Assembly (NCBI GenBank): GCA_947501555.1
Contig: CANMWG010000003.1
Coordinates: forward strand, 62,001 to 126,000
Direction of reading: 5' to 3'
Origin: an uncultured Paracoccaceae bacterium
Lineage (GTDB): Bacteria; Pseudomonadota; Alphaproteobacteria; Rhodobacterales; Rhodobacteraceae
DNA length: 64,000 nt
Numbering within the stretch: the stretch's first letter is position 1; each line of letters starts with the position of its first letter. Position numbers and translations under genes: made by a program. Positions 52,268 to 60,915 of the stretch are shown in pieces. Under the pieces are notes generated by a model that worked only from the letters and a program-made list of their open reading frames with translations, had not been told where the DNA came from and searched no databases.

Positions 52268-54190
52268 CTACTGAAAGGCGCCTGCGGCGCGCAATGTCTC
52301 TTCGGCCTCTGCGTCAAACCACCAGTTATCAATAGGGGACAAGGCCAGCGGAGGTACCTCCTTAAAGCGATACATGTCGTAGTAGGCCACCGTGTGCACG
52401 CCCTTTTGCCACTGCGGTATCCAAAACCGCTCAGCACGCAAAATACGATCAAGCGCACGGGTGCTTATGGTCAATTCTTCCAAAGTCTCGGCCAGTACGA
52501 TTTGTTCAATCAAGCGATCAGCCGCAGGCAGTTTCAGGCGCATCGGGTTGCGCGAACTGTCCTCAGCGGCAGCGGAGCCAAAGAATTGGGCCAACTGTTG
52601 ACCCGGCTCAAACCCCTGCCCCAATGATGCATTGACGATATCAAACGTTCCCGCCCGGCGGCGTTCGATCCATTGTGCCGTGTCCACACGCTCAAGTGTG
52701 GCATCAACACCGAGACGTGTCAGGTTCTCAACAATCGGATTGATGATCCGGTCAAACTGGGGCGACCGCTCAAGGAAAGTAACCGATAGCACCTGGCCAT
52801 CCTTGCGGCGCAAACCGTCATCGCCCGCAACCCAACCTGCTTCATCCAGCAGGGCAGAGGCAGCACGCAGCTGACCGCGATCCAACGGGCGCTCGGACGT
52901 GCTGGAAATCGGCGGAATAACCGCCTCTTCTGTTAAGATGGACGCATCCAGCAGGCCATCATCGACAAGGGGTTGCAGCACAGCCAATTCTGCGTCCGAA
53001 GGGGCACCGACGGCCTTAAGATCAGAATTGTCCCAGAACGATTCCGGACGCTCGTAAAGCCCGTAAAATAGAGATTCATTCATCCATTCGAAATTAACCA
53101 TCATGCTCAGTGCCTGACGGACCAGTGGATCCTGAAACTTTTCTTGGTTCAGGTTAAACACAAAACCCTGGCCAGTGCCGATATTGCCGTCGGGCAGTTC
53201 TTCAACATTCACCCAACCGTTTTCGCGGGCTGGGAAATCATACCCAGTGGCCCATTGGATCGAACTATTTTCGCTACGATACGAATAAACACCCGACTTG
53301 AACCCTTCAAAAGCCGCACCACTGTCGGCGAAGTACTCCACGCGGATCGTTTCAAAATTATTGCGGCCTTGGTTAATCGGCAGATCGGCACCCCACCAGT
53401 TAGGGTCCTTACGGTAGATGATCTGACGGCCAATATCGACCTCATCCAGCCGGTAAGGGCCGGTTGCCATAAACGGGGCGTCCGAGGAATCGTCCAAACG
53501 GGTGCCTGTCTCTTCAAACCAAGCCTTGGAAAAAGCCGAAGTACCCCCAGCCCAAGTTACGACATCACGGCGCGGGGCCTCTTCTGTGAAGGTAAATTTG
53601 ATGCGATAATCGTCAAGAACCTCAACGCTGTCGATGAACTGTGAATAGACGTTGCGGTATTCGGTAATGCCTTGTTCAAGCGTCAACTCAAACGCGAATT
53701 TGAGATCTTCGGCAGTCAGGGCTGTGCCATCCCAAAATTTCACATCATCGCGGAGGTTAAAGATGACCCAATCACGGCTTTCTGGATACTCAAGTGTGGT
53801 GCAAAGATAGCAATAGCTGCCGTAAGGATCATCAGCGGTCGAGGTCATGATCGACTCGTATCCGATAGTTGAGAGAGCGGCAGGCACACCTTTTCGGGTG
53901 TAGAGATTAAAACTGTCGAACGTGCCTTGGGCCCATTGCGAAAACTCACCGCCTTGCGGGGCATCGGGGTTCACGTAATCAAGAACGCTATCCGGACCAT
54001 ATTTGAGCTCGCCAAAGTTTGTATAGCCATGGCTCTCGATGACGACTTCATGGGCCTCGGCCAGAAGCTCACCCGCGGCCCAAACAGCCGCAACGCCAAC
54101 CACCGAACCCAACAACCACTGCTTCAGCTGACCATCGCGGCGATCTTGCTGGATGGCTTTCACTTGGGCCTTGGGGCGATTTTGCATCAT
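52268..54190 (-). CDS. yejA: Peptide ABC transporter periplasmic binding protein YejA
   Basis: This is the periplasmic binding protein (family 5) of the Yej importer. I start it at 54190, next to a GGAGAGA site; the reading to 54298 adds 36 unlikely residues. The 640-residue product has a hydrophobic export segment (WLLGSVVGVAAVWAAGELLA) after a basic start. Next is HGYTNFGELKYGPDSVLDYV, characteristic of YejA, and the family-5 block VKFWDGTALTAEDLKFAFEL. Late segments are FDIVNASLGQGFEPGQQLAQ and RAERFWIPQWQKGVHTVAYY. It opens the operon. The ligand is probably oligopeptides; antibiotic uptake is known for homologues. Confidence 0.93.
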   Translation of the reverse strand: MMQNRPKAQVKAIQQDRRDGQLKQWLLGSVVGVAAVWAAGELLAEAHEVVIESHGYTNFGELKYGPDSVLDYVNPDAPQGGEFSQWAQGTFDSFNLYTRKGVPAALSTIGYESIMTSTADDPYGSYCYLCTTLEYPESRDWVIFNLRDDVKFWDGTALTAEDLKFAFELTLEQGITEYRNVYSQFIDSVEVLDDYRIKFTFTEEAPRRDVVTWAGGTSAFSKAWFEETGTRLDDSSDAPFMATGPYRLDEVDIGRQIIYRKDPNWWGADLPINQGRNNFETIRVEYFADSGAAFEGFKSGVYSYRSENSSIQWATGYDFPARENGWVNVEELPDGNIGTGQGFVFNLNQEKFQDPLVRQALSMMVNFEWMNESLFYGLYERPESFWDNSDLKAVGAPSDAELAVLQPLVDDGLLDASILTEEAVIPPISSTSERPLDRGQLRAASALLDEAGWVAGDDGLRRKDGQVLSVTFLERSPQFDRIINPIVENLTRLGVDATLERVDTAQWIERRRAGTFDIVNASLGQGFEPGQQLAQFFGSAAAEDSSRNPMRLKLPAADRLIEQIVLAETLEELTISTRALDRILRAERFWIPQWQKGVHTVAYYDMYRFKEVPPLALSPIDNWWFDAEAEETLRAAGAFQ

Positions 54191-54306
54191 TCTCTCCGGG
54201 TTGAAAAATCTCTGATAGGTATTACATGAAGTAAACGGGCAGATAATCAAACATTCAAGTTGAGTTTGCGTGATCACCCAGTGAACAAACCGGAACATCT
54301 ACAAAA

Positions 54307-54334
54307 AAAGGCCGCCCAACTCCGGACGGCCTTT
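54307..54334 (-). terminator. Terminator after the cytochrome c gene
   Basis: Arms AAAGGCCG (54307-54314) and CGGCCTTT (54327-54334) pair around a 12-base loop. On the minus strand the hairpin is followed by a run of seven Ts, a textbook intrinsic terminator. It lies 24 bases past the cytochrome c stop and before yejA. Confidence 0.88.
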
Positions 54335-54358
54335 CGTGTTTTGCGGGAATGAGGTTGG

Positions 54359-54880
54359 TTAACCGCCAATTGTTGCAAGATAAGCGATCAGATTTGCACG
54401 ATCTTCAGCATCACGCATACCGTTATAGCTCATTGCAGTGCCAGGTGCGTAGCTAGACGGTTTTTCCAAGAAAGCGTTCAACTCTTCTGGCGTCCAAACG
54501 TCGTTGACCTCAGCCAATGCGCCGGAATATCCGAAGTCATCATAAAATTGCACCGGGCGGCCGACAACGCCTGCAAGGGCGGGGCCTGTACCGTGCTGGC
54601 CAGGCTCGAGCGCGTGACACGAACGACAACCACGCCACAAACCTTCGCCATCCGCAGCAGAGGCTGCGGCGTAAAGCTCCGCGAAGGGCACTGCTTCGAC
54701 TTCTGCCCCGGCTTCACCGCCAGCATCAGCAACTTCGATCACATAGGCCTGGGCATGATCGCCATGTCCGTGTCCACCGCTATGGTAGATTTCTTCGGCC
54801 AGCCAGCCACCCAGCATATAAACCAAAAGCGTGCCGCAAAGGGCGCCGATCGCCTTGGTGGTTGTCATCGTATCGAACAT
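54359..54880 (-). CDS. Membrane-anchored cytochrome c (CycM/c552 type)
   Basis: This is a class I cytochrome c held in the inner membrane by an uncleaved N-terminal segment, with the heme domain in the periplasm. I start it at 54880 (MFDTMTTTKAIGALCGTLLV); a start at 54892 is possible. The 173-residue product has the anchor at about residues 8-27, a His/Gly linker (HSGGHGHGDHAQ), and then the heme site CRSCH near residue 87. The axial methionine is probably in SSYAPGTAMSYNGMRDAEDR. Such proteins carry electrons from the bc1 complex to terminal oxidases. It is divergent from pheA and is a single gene with a strong terminator. Confidence 0.92.
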   Translation of the reverse strand: MFDTMTTTKAIGALCGTLLVYMLGGWLAEEIYHSGGHGHGDHAQAYVIEVADAGGEAGAEVEAVPFAELYAAASAADGEGLWRGCRSCHALEPGQHGTGPALAGVVGRPVQFYDDFGYSGALAEVNDVWTPEELNAFLEKPSSYAPGTAMSYNGMRDAEDRANLIAYLATIGG

Positions 54881-55005
54881 GTCGCGATCCATCTCAAGTT
54901 TTGGTGCTTCGCGCGTATCTATCCGCTTCCCACACAAGGTTGCAAGGTGTACTGCCGCGACCTAATGGCTAATCTTTGTTATTTTCAAGTTAGGGAGACA
55001 AGGGC

Positions 55006-55854
55006 ATGGGACAAAAAATCGCATTCCAGGGCGAACTAGGGGCTTACGGGCACGAAGCCTGCGTTGCCGCACGTCCCGCTTTTGAGCCCCTCCCCTGTGC
55101 CAGCTTCGAGGACGCCATCGATGCTGTCCGGCAAGGCGGTGCCGATCTTGGTATGATCGCCGTAGAAAATTCGACCTACGGGCGGGTCGCCGATGTGCAT
55201 TCGCTGTTGCCCGAGAGCGGGTTGCATATTGTGGATGAGACATTTGTCCGTGTGCATGTAAATTTGCTCGGAACACCAAATGCACAGATCTCTGATGTGA
55301 AAGAGGCATTTGGCCACCCGGTGATTCTGCCGCAATGCGGGGTCTTCCTGCGTGAAAACGGGATCAGTGGGCGCACCAGCACCGATAACGCGCGGGCGGC
55401 CCGCGAAGTTGGCGAAAGCGGGGATGCCAGCGCGGCAGCACTTGCCTCAGAATTGGCGGCCGAGATTTACGGGCTCAAGGTCCTCGCGCGGCACATTGAG
55501 GATCACGACCGCAACACAACCCGGTTTTTGATCATGGCGCGAGAACCTGATTACAAGCGGCGCGGCGAAGTTGGGATGATGACCAGCTTTGTCTTCCGAG
55601 TACGCAACATTCCCGCAGCGCTCTATAAGGCGATGGGCGGGTTTGCGACAAACGGAGTCAATATGACCAAGCTGGAAAGCTACATGGTTGGCGGGGCCTT
55701 CACAGCGACGCAATTCTACGCCGAAATCGAAGGTCATCCGGACGACCGGAATGTGCAATTGGCACTGGAAGAGCTGGGATACTTCACCGACCACCTGCAT
55801 GTGATGGGGGTCTATCCTGCAGCAGCCCGCCGCCACGATGATGCAAGACCCTAA
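55006..55854 (+). CDS. pheA: Prephenate dehydratase
   Basis: This enzyme converts prephenate to phenylpyruvate, the committed step to phenylalanine. The 282-residue protein is the monofunctional form with no chorismate mutase domain. The catalytic part opens with IAFQGELGAYGHEACVAARP, then LGMIAVENSTYGRVADVHSL, and ends with the threonine motif NTTRFLIMA near residue 168. A C-terminal ACT regulatory domain (about residues 187-275), with NIPAALYKAMGGFATNGVNM and KLESYMVGG, gives feedback control by phenylalanine. A GGGAG site precedes the ATG. It is followed by two palindromes and divergent from the cytochrome c gene. Confidence 0.96.
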   Translation: MGQKIAFQGELGAYGHEACVAARPAFEPLPCASFEDAIDAVRQGGADLGMIAVENSTYGRVADVHSLLPESGLHIVDETFVRVHVNLLGTPNAQISDVKEAFGHPVILPQCGVFLRENGISGRTSTDNARAAREVGESGDASAAALASELAAEIYGLKVLARHIEDHDRNTTRFLIMAREPDYKRRGEVGMMTSFVFRVRNIPAALYKAMGGFATNGVNMTKLESYMVGGAFTATQFYAEIEGHPDDRNVQLALEELGYFTDHLHVMGVYPAAARRHDDARP

Positions 55855-55863
55855 ATCCACAGC

Positions 55864-55915
55864 GAAGGAATTTTGCAAATTCCTTCTGTCACCCATGATT
55901 TTCTAGAAAATCATG
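55864..55915. terminator. Two adjacent hairpins between convergent pheA and SRPBCC genes
   Basis: GAAGGAATTT (55864-55873) pairs with AAATTCCTTC (55877-55886) around TGC. Right after it, CATGATTTTCT and its reverse complement form a perfect 22-base palindrome (55894-55915) with a central CTAG. Both lie between converging gene ends and probably terminate the two messages. Confidence 0.65.
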
Positions 55916-55920
55916 CCGGG

Positions 55921-56385
55921 CTATCCGCTTTTGCGGTGCCTGTCCTCGATCTCTTCTGCGAATTCAAGCACACGTACTTTGAACCGTTTGGTCAGTTTGC
56001 CCTTGGCCAGCTTCATCGATTGGAGCAACAGCCTCGCCGTGAGCGTCTGGGCACGGACGTCAATCGTAAATGCCAACCGGGTCCGGCGGGGGGACAATGC
56101 CACAAGCGTCACCTCAGACAGTGCCGCCATACCGCCAGACGTCGTATCAACCTGATAGCCATAGGGTGGATCCATCTGGGGTATTCTGGCCTGCATGTCG
56201 CGCTGCCGCCCACGAAACTGAAAACCAACATGCCATTCGGCCCCCACAGCCGGTCCGCCGGCATGGATCTGTTTGATATCAGCCCCGAGCCGCAAAGCGC
56301 GACGGGTAAATGCGTCAAAGTCAGTGACTTGCGCGTAGACGTACGCAATCGGCGCTTCGATATCTTCTTTTGTGCTGAACTTCAT
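55921..56385 (-). CDS. SRPBCC (START-like) family protein
   Basis: This 154-residue cytoplasmic protein has the helix-grip fold of the polyketide cyclase/dehydrase (SRPBCC) superfamily. It opens with KFSTKEDIEAPIAYVYAQVT followed by DFDAFTRRALRLG, has strands around EWHVGFQFRGRQRDMQARI and TRLAFTIDVRAQTLTARLLL, and a long C-terminal helix (KLAKGKLTKRFKVRVLEFAE). Such proteins bind lipids or other hydrophobic ligands in a deep pocket. No catalytic residues can be assigned. It converges on pheA and lies 49 bases after the NudC stop on the same strand. Confidence 0.78.
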   Translation of the reverse strand: MKFSTKEDIEAPIAYVYAQVTDFDAFTRRALRLGADIKQIHAGGPAVGAEWHVGFQFRGRQRDMQARIPQMDPPYGYQVDTTSGGMAALSEVTLVALSPRRTRLAFTIDVRAQTLTARLLLQSMKLAKGKLTKRFKVRVLEFAEEIEDRHRKSG

Positions 56386-56433
56386 GCTTACCTTTCGCCT
56401 TCAACACCGCGTACCCTGCAAGATGGCGGGGCG

Positions 56434-57384
56434 CTAATCAAGCCTATCGGCCAGCCAGTTCTGCAGCAGAAAATGGGCAATTGCCCCTTTTCGCGCAGGA
56501 AGTATCTGAGGATGATCGCCGGCAAAAGCCTTGGCCATATCCTCGCGGCTGACCCATCGGGCGTCCTCAATTTCAATAGGATCGATCTGTAAATCCGTGG
56601 TTAATGCGGTCCCCGCACAGCCCAGCATCAATGATGCCGGAAAAGGCCAAGGCTGACTGGCCAAATAGCGGACAGGGCCAACACGCACGCCAGCTTCTTC
56701 AAAGACCTCACGGCGCACGGCTGCCTCAACTGTTTCACCGGGTTCAACAAACCCAGCCAACAAAGAATACATACCCTCAGGCCAATGGGGTGAGCGGCCC
56801 ACCAACACAGCATTTTCATGGGTGATCAACATGATAACAACCGGATCGGTCCGGGGGAAGTGATGCCGATTGCAGGCCGGGCAATCCCGCTGCCAGCCGC
56901 CCATGGCCATAACGCTCTCGGTACCACACCGGGCACAAAAACGATGCGATTGATGCCAATCCAACACCGCTTTGGCTGTCGCGGCCAGCTCTGCATCACG
57001 TGGGGTGAGCCGCGTCATCATGCTGCGCAATTCGGCAAAGACCATACTTTCTGGCAATGCAGGATGCTGCTGCTCGGTCTTGTCCAGAAAGCTATCCAAG
57101 ACAGTTGGGTCAACGTCCGCGGGTTGCCAGCCGGACATATTGGCGGCCAATACGGGCCCGTCATCATCGCGACCCAAAAAGATCATCGCGTCATTGGCAT
57201 CTGCAACAACCGGGTGATCCATGGGCACGCGGACCAAAGTATCGGCTTGGACCATTGGTTTGCCCTGCCACAACAAGATCAACCGCGCGGCGGGATCAGC
57301 ACGCAACGCGTCCATATCTCCGCGCAACGCCGCGGCACGGTCCAGACCAGACCCCCCAAACGTCACTGTTTCTGCAGCTTTCAT
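56434..57384 (-). CDS. nudC: NADH pyrophosphatase (Nudix family)
   Basis: This enzyme splits NAD(H) to NMN(H) and AMP; NudC is also known to remove NAD caps from RNA. I start it at 57384 (MKAAETVTFGGSGLDRAAAL), which is weakly supported; the ribosome site is poor and the reading extends to 57456. The 316-residue product has a zinc ribbon, CARCGTESVMAMGGWQRDC, with PACNRHHFPRTDPVVIMLI after it. The Nudix box is GFVEPGETVEAAVRREVFEE followed by AGVRVG, and the NudC tag ASQPWPFPASLM follows. It is divergent from the CpdB-like gene, with 91 bases between them. Confidence 0.94.
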   Translation of the reverse strand: MKAAETVTFGGSGLDRAAALRGDMDALRADPAARLILLWQGKPMVQADTLVRVPMDHPVVADANDAMIFLGRDDDGPVLAANMSGWQPADVDPTVLDSFLDKTEQQHPALPESMVFAELRSMMTRLTPRDAELAATAKAVLDWHQSHRFCARCGTESVMAMGGWQRDCPACNRHHFPRTDPVVIMLITHENAVLVGRSPHWPEGMYSLLAGFVEPGETVEAAVRREVFEEAGVRVGPVRYLASQPWPFPASLMLGCAGTALTTDLQIDPIEIEDARWVSREDMAKAFAGDHPQILPARKGAIAHFLLQNWLADRLD

Positions 57385-57475
57385 CAGCACCGCATGACAC
57401 GACGTCATGCCAAGATCAATTGGCATGGCTGCAGAAACCAATGGCCACGCCCTCATTTCGCGTTATGATTGCAGC

Positions 57476-59350
57476 ATGGCAAACAATTCCAGCCATGCTG
57501 GCTCAACAAAAATACCCTCGCAGATACCATCAGCGCGACTCTGTATATTGGAGACGACAGACCTGCATATGCAGTTGCTCGACTACGATTATTTTTCGGA
57601 TAAGACCGATCCAAACAGTGGATTGATCCGGCTTGTGGGGGGAATCGCCCGCGCACGGGCAGACTTAGGCGAGGCCTGCCTGCTTTTTGATAATGGGGAC
57701 GCAATCCAAGGAAACCCACTCGCCGACTTTCTGGCGACACAAGGGATGAACGGGCGGACACATCCTATCATCGCAGCGTTCAATACGCTGAAATACGATG
57801 GGATGGCGCTGGGAAATCACGAATTTAATTATGGGCTGGATTACCTGCGACAGGCACTGTCCGGGGCGGAATTTCCGATCATCTGCGCCAATCTATCGAT
57901 CAAAAACGAAGCCCCCATCAGCAGGCCGTTCTTGATCCTTGAACGGACGCTGACGTGCGACGACGGTCGGACCAGACCGGTCAAGATAGGGGTGACCGGG
58001 TTCGTAACACCGCAGATCACCCAATGGGATGAACCGGTCCTGAACAACGCGGTCACAACCCGCGATATCGTCGAAAGTGCCCAACAGGTCGTGCCGGACA
58101 TGAAAGCCGCAGGGGCGGATGTCATCATCGCGCTCTGCCATTCAGGCATTGGCGGGATCAAACACAAGCAGGGTATGGAAAACGCCGCTGTGCCACTGGC
58201 GGCGATCGATGGGATCGACGTGATCCTAACGGGGCACACGCATGAGATGTTCCCAGACAAGGAACGGGTGGCGAAAGATGTGATCGATCCGGTGGCAGGG
58301 ACGCTGCACGGAAAGCCTGCTGTGATGGCTGGGTTTTATGGGAACCGGCTCGGTGTCATTGATCTAAGGTTGTGCTGGAATGACGGCGTATGGCAGATCA
58401 TTCAGCAAAAGACATCGCTTGAAAAAGGGGAAGACGAGACGACCCAAACCAAAGCGGTACGCGCCCAGATCAGGGCCCATGTAGACGACGCACATATGCG
58501 AACATTGGCACACATCCGACAACCGATCGCTGTAACTCCGCACAGGATCCACAGCTTTTTCGCGACCCTTGGACCGGACCCAAGCCAGCAATTGCTCGCC
58601 AGAGCACAGCAAAATCATGTGCAGGATGTGCTGCAGGGCAGCGCATGGGAAAACCTGCCTCTGATTTCCAGTACAGCCCCCTTCCGCTGTGGCGACAGAG
58701 CGGGACCGGGGCATTACATCAACATTCCGGCAGGGCCAATCACACTACGGGACGCGGCTGCGATCTATCCATTTGCTAACACGCTGTGTGGGCTGCGGCA
58801 AAGCGGGGCAGACCTGCGGGATTGGCTGGAACGGTCGGCCTCACATTTCATGCAGATCACGCCGGATGAACACAACCAGCCACTAATCCACCCCCATAGC
58901 CCCGGTTACAATTTTGATACAATCTTCGGACTGGACTATGAAATCGACATCAGCAAACCGGCACGGTTTGACAGCGAAGGACGGATGATCAACCCAGACG
59001 CATCGCGGATCAAACACCTGCATTACGCAGGGCAGCGCGTGCAGGACACGGATCAGTTTGTGGTGGCAACAAACAGCTACCGGACTTTCGGCGGCGGCGG
59101 AATGCTGGCGATCAATCGGGACAACATCCTGTATAACTCCACGCAAAGCACGCGGGACATCCTGATTGACGACCTGCAGGCGCGGGGCACGGTCGAGCCG
59201 GACGGCACAATGCCGTGGCGGTTGACCGAGTTCAGCGATACCAGCGCCATCTTCGCATCATCGCCGCTGGCGCGGGAGCACCTGACCGACAAAATGGAAC
59301 GGCTCGGGCCCGGACGGGACGGATTTGACGAATATCGGCTTTATTTGTGA
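57476..59350 (+). CDS. cpdB: 2',3'-cyclic-nucleotide 2'-phosphodiesterase/3'-nucleotidase (CpdB-like)
   Basis: This is a two-metal phosphoesterase of the 5'-nucleotidase/CpdB family. The 624-residue product, started at 57476, shows the metal motifs CILETTDLHMQLLDYDYFSD near residue 23, FDNGDAIQGNPLADFLATQG, GMALGNHEFNYGLDYLRQAL, IIALCHSGIG and ILTGHTHEMFPDKE. The C-terminal substrate domain has IYPFANTLCGLRQSGADLRD and TNSYRTFGGGGMLAI. Unlike enteric CpdB it has no signal peptide that I can see, so it may act in the cytoplasm, for example on 2',3'-cyclic nucleotides from RNA decay. Location is uncertain. Confidence 0.9.
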   Translation: MANNSSHAGSTKIPSQIPSARLCILETTDLHMQLLDYDYFSDKTDPNSGLIRLVGGIARARADLGEACLLFDNGDAIQGNPLADFLATQGMNGRTHPIIAAFNTLKYDGMALGNHEFNYGLDYLRQALSGAEFPIICANLSIKNEAPISRPFLILERTLTCDDGRTRPVKIGVTGFVTPQITQWDEPVLNNAVTTRDIVESAQQVVPDMKAAGADVIIALCHSGIGGIKHKQGMENAAVPLAAIDGIDVILTGHTHEMFPDKERVAKDVIDPVAGTLHGKPAVMAGFYGNRLGVIDLRLCWNDGVWQIIQQKTSLEKGEDETTQTKAVRAQIRAHVDDAHMRTLAHIRQPIAVTPHRIHSFFATLGPDPSQQLLARAQQNHVQDVLQGSAWENLPLISSTAPFRCGDRAGPGHYINIPAGPITLRDAAAIYPFANTLCGLRQSGADLRDWLERSASHFMQITPDEHNQPLIHPHSPGYNFDTIFGLDYEIDISKPARFDSEGRMINPDASRIKHLHYAGQRVQDTDQFVVATNSYRTFGGGGMLAINRDNILYNSTQSTRDILIDDLQARGTVEPDGTMPWRLTEFSDTSAIFASSPLAREHLTDKMERLGPGRDGFDEYRLYL

Positions 59351-59354
59351 CACC

Positions 59355-59383
59355 TTGCACCCGGGCAGACGGCGGCCTATATG
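59355..59383 (+). promoter_or_regulatory. Promoter of the SRP RNA gene
   Basis: TTGCAC (59355-59360) and TATATG (59378-59383) are 17 bases apart. Transcription would begin around 59387-59390, matching the 5' end of the SRP RNA helix. This supports a separate transcript for ffs. Confidence 0.65.
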
Positions 59384-59386
59384 GAG

Positions 59387-59485
59387 GGTGAGAGGTTGGC
59401 GCGGGCGAGCGCCTCGCCAACCTGGTCAGGTCCGGAAGGAAGCAGCCATAACGAGCCCCGCTTGGGTCGTTGTCAGCCTCTCACC
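59387..59485 (+). ncRNA. ffs: Bacterial small signal recognition particle RNA (4.5S type)
   Basis: The sequence carries the universally conserved SRP RNA core, GGTCAGGTCCGGAAGGAAGC followed by AGCC, around 59420-59446. The ends GGTGAGAGG (59387-59395) and CCTCTCACC (59477-59485) close a long hairpin, giving about 99 bases, the usual length in alphaproteobacteria. This RNA binds Ffh and directs membrane-protein ribosomes to FtsY. It has its own promoter and is followed by two hairpins. Confidence 0.93.
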
Positions 59486-59491
59486 TCCGTG

Positions 59492-59546
59492 ATTTTGCCA
59501 AAGGCAAAATTGCGGACTAGGACAGAGTGAAACGGCAAAGCCGTTT
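59492..59546 (+). terminator. Two hairpins downstream of the SRP RNA
   Basis: ATTTTGCC-AAA-GGCAAAAT (59492-59510) and AAACGGC-AAA-GCCGTTT (59530-59546) are perfect small hairpins with the same AAA loop. The first lies six bases after the RNA and probably terminates it. Neither has a long T-run. Confidence 0.55.
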
Positions 59547-59756
59547 GGCGGAGTCCACCAAAGCTCAGGCAACTCCACCGTAACGTTGCGACCTAAAGCA
59601 ACTTCGTACGCATAAAACCCCGCGCCTGGGAAAAGCCATTCAAATCAATGCGATCAGTGAACGTCTCAGCATAAAACTTATTACCTCGAATGTTTTTATT
59701 TGTATTGAGGCTTTGCTATGCTGGTACCCAAAGCAATGTATAGGTTTAAGGCCGCG

Positions 59757-60779
59757 ATGAATTTGATTTTTAGAAAGCTTCGGTTCGTTATATCTTTGAC
59801 CACTATTCTGTTTCCATTTTGCGCGGACGCCCAAGATATCGAAACCTATCAACTGACCGACGGTCGCACAGTCGCCCCACTGGACCTATTCCGCGAATGC
59901 GATGACTGCCCTGAAATGATTGTGGTGCCGCTAGGGTCATTCATGATGGGGGCGAAACCAGAAGAATCCCGCAATCGGTTCGATATTTATGGACCTGGCC
60001 TTACCTTAGGCGTGCGTGGCCCAGACGAATTAAACATCATTCCCCAGGAACACCCGCGCCACCCGGTCCAGATGGACATACCTTACGCAATGGGGCGCAA
60101 CGAGGTGACCCATAGGGAATGGATGCGCTGCGTGGCCGATGGCGGTTGTTCCCATGATCCGGATCATTCCGCCTTGACCCCGCGTGGGTATGTTGAGCTA
60201 GGGCCCGATCACCCGGTGGTGAATGTATCCTATCTTGATACGTTGGAATTCGTGGCCTGGCTCAACGCCAAAGTGGGCGCTGATGTCTACAGGCTGCCAA
60301 CGGAAGCAGAATGGGAATATGCCGCACGGGCGGGAACAGAAACACGGTTCGCCCAAGGCGATGAACTGACCGCCAATCAGGCAAATTTCTCTCGTCAAGC
60401 CACCGAGCATGTCCAGCAACCGCGATCATTCCCAGCCCTTGTGAACCGATATGTGCCAGTGCCCGTGATGGAGCTGGACGCTGCAAACGGGTGGGGACTG
60501 CGGCATATGTCTGGGAATGTTTACGAGTTAACAATGTCTTGTTGGTCAGGTGAGCATTTGGGGTTGACTACAAGCAGCGATTATCTGGCGGATGCATTTG
60601 CACAGGAAAGCTGTGGCTGGCTTGGTTACTCTAACCGCCGCGTCGCAAAAGGGGGCGGGTACACTACAGCAATGGATGGGGTACGTCTTGCCGCACGTAT
60701 CCGACCCAAGGCCGAAAGGCGCCGTAGTTACTTAGGGTTCCGTGTTGTTCGAGAATTCGTCATTTTTGGAGAACCGTAA
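59757..60779 (+). CDS. Secreted FGE-sulfatase (SUMF1) domain protein, paralogue 2
   Basis: This is a paralogue of the protein at 47328-48308. I start it at 59757, which opens a signal peptide (MNLIFRKLRFVISLTTILFP, then FCADAQ); the ATG at 59718 is an alternative. The 340-residue product shares the DLFRECDDCPEMIVVPLGSF opening, GRNEVTHREWMRCVADGGCS, the fold hallmark YRLPTEAEWEYAARAGTETR, NGWGLRHMSGNVYELTMSCW and RRSYLGFRVVREF. As in the paralogue, the FGE catalytic cysteine pair before GFR is missing, while CxxC and other cysteines are conserved between the two. Its activity is unknown. A hairpin follows the stop, and no sulfatase gene is nearby. Confidence 0.83.
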   Translation: MNLIFRKLRFVISLTTILFPFCADAQDIETYQLTDGRTVAPLDLFRECDDCPEMIVVPLGSFMMGAKPEESRNRFDIYGPGLTLGVRGPDELNIIPQEHPRHPVQMDIPYAMGRNEVTHREWMRCVADGGCSHDPDHSALTPRGYVELGPDHPVVNVSYLDTLEFVAWLNAKVGADVYRLPTEAEWEYAARAGTETRFAQGDELTANQANFSRQATEHVQQPRSFPALVNRYVPVPVMELDAANGWGLRHMSGNVYELTMSCWSGEHLGLTTSSDYLADAFAQESCGWLGYSNRRVAKGGGYTTAMDGVRLAARIRPKAERRRSYLGFRVVREFVIFGEP

Positions 60780-60788
60780 TGGCTCTTC

Positions 60789-60807
60789 GGACGCGCATCT
60801 TGCGTCC
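60789..60807 (+). terminator. Hairpin after the FGE-like gene
   Basis: GGACGC (60789-60794) and GCGTCC (60802-60807) pair around a seven-base loop, nine bases past the stop codon. There is no T-run, so its strength is uncertain. Confidence 0.4.
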
Positions 60808-60915
60808 AGCACCAAGTCCCGCTGCCCTGTTCTAGGTCAGCTGACGACGCTAAGCGTTTTGTTCACAACACTGCTTGGGACTGTCAGCGTCTTCATCGAG
60901 AAACCCTCAAAAACA

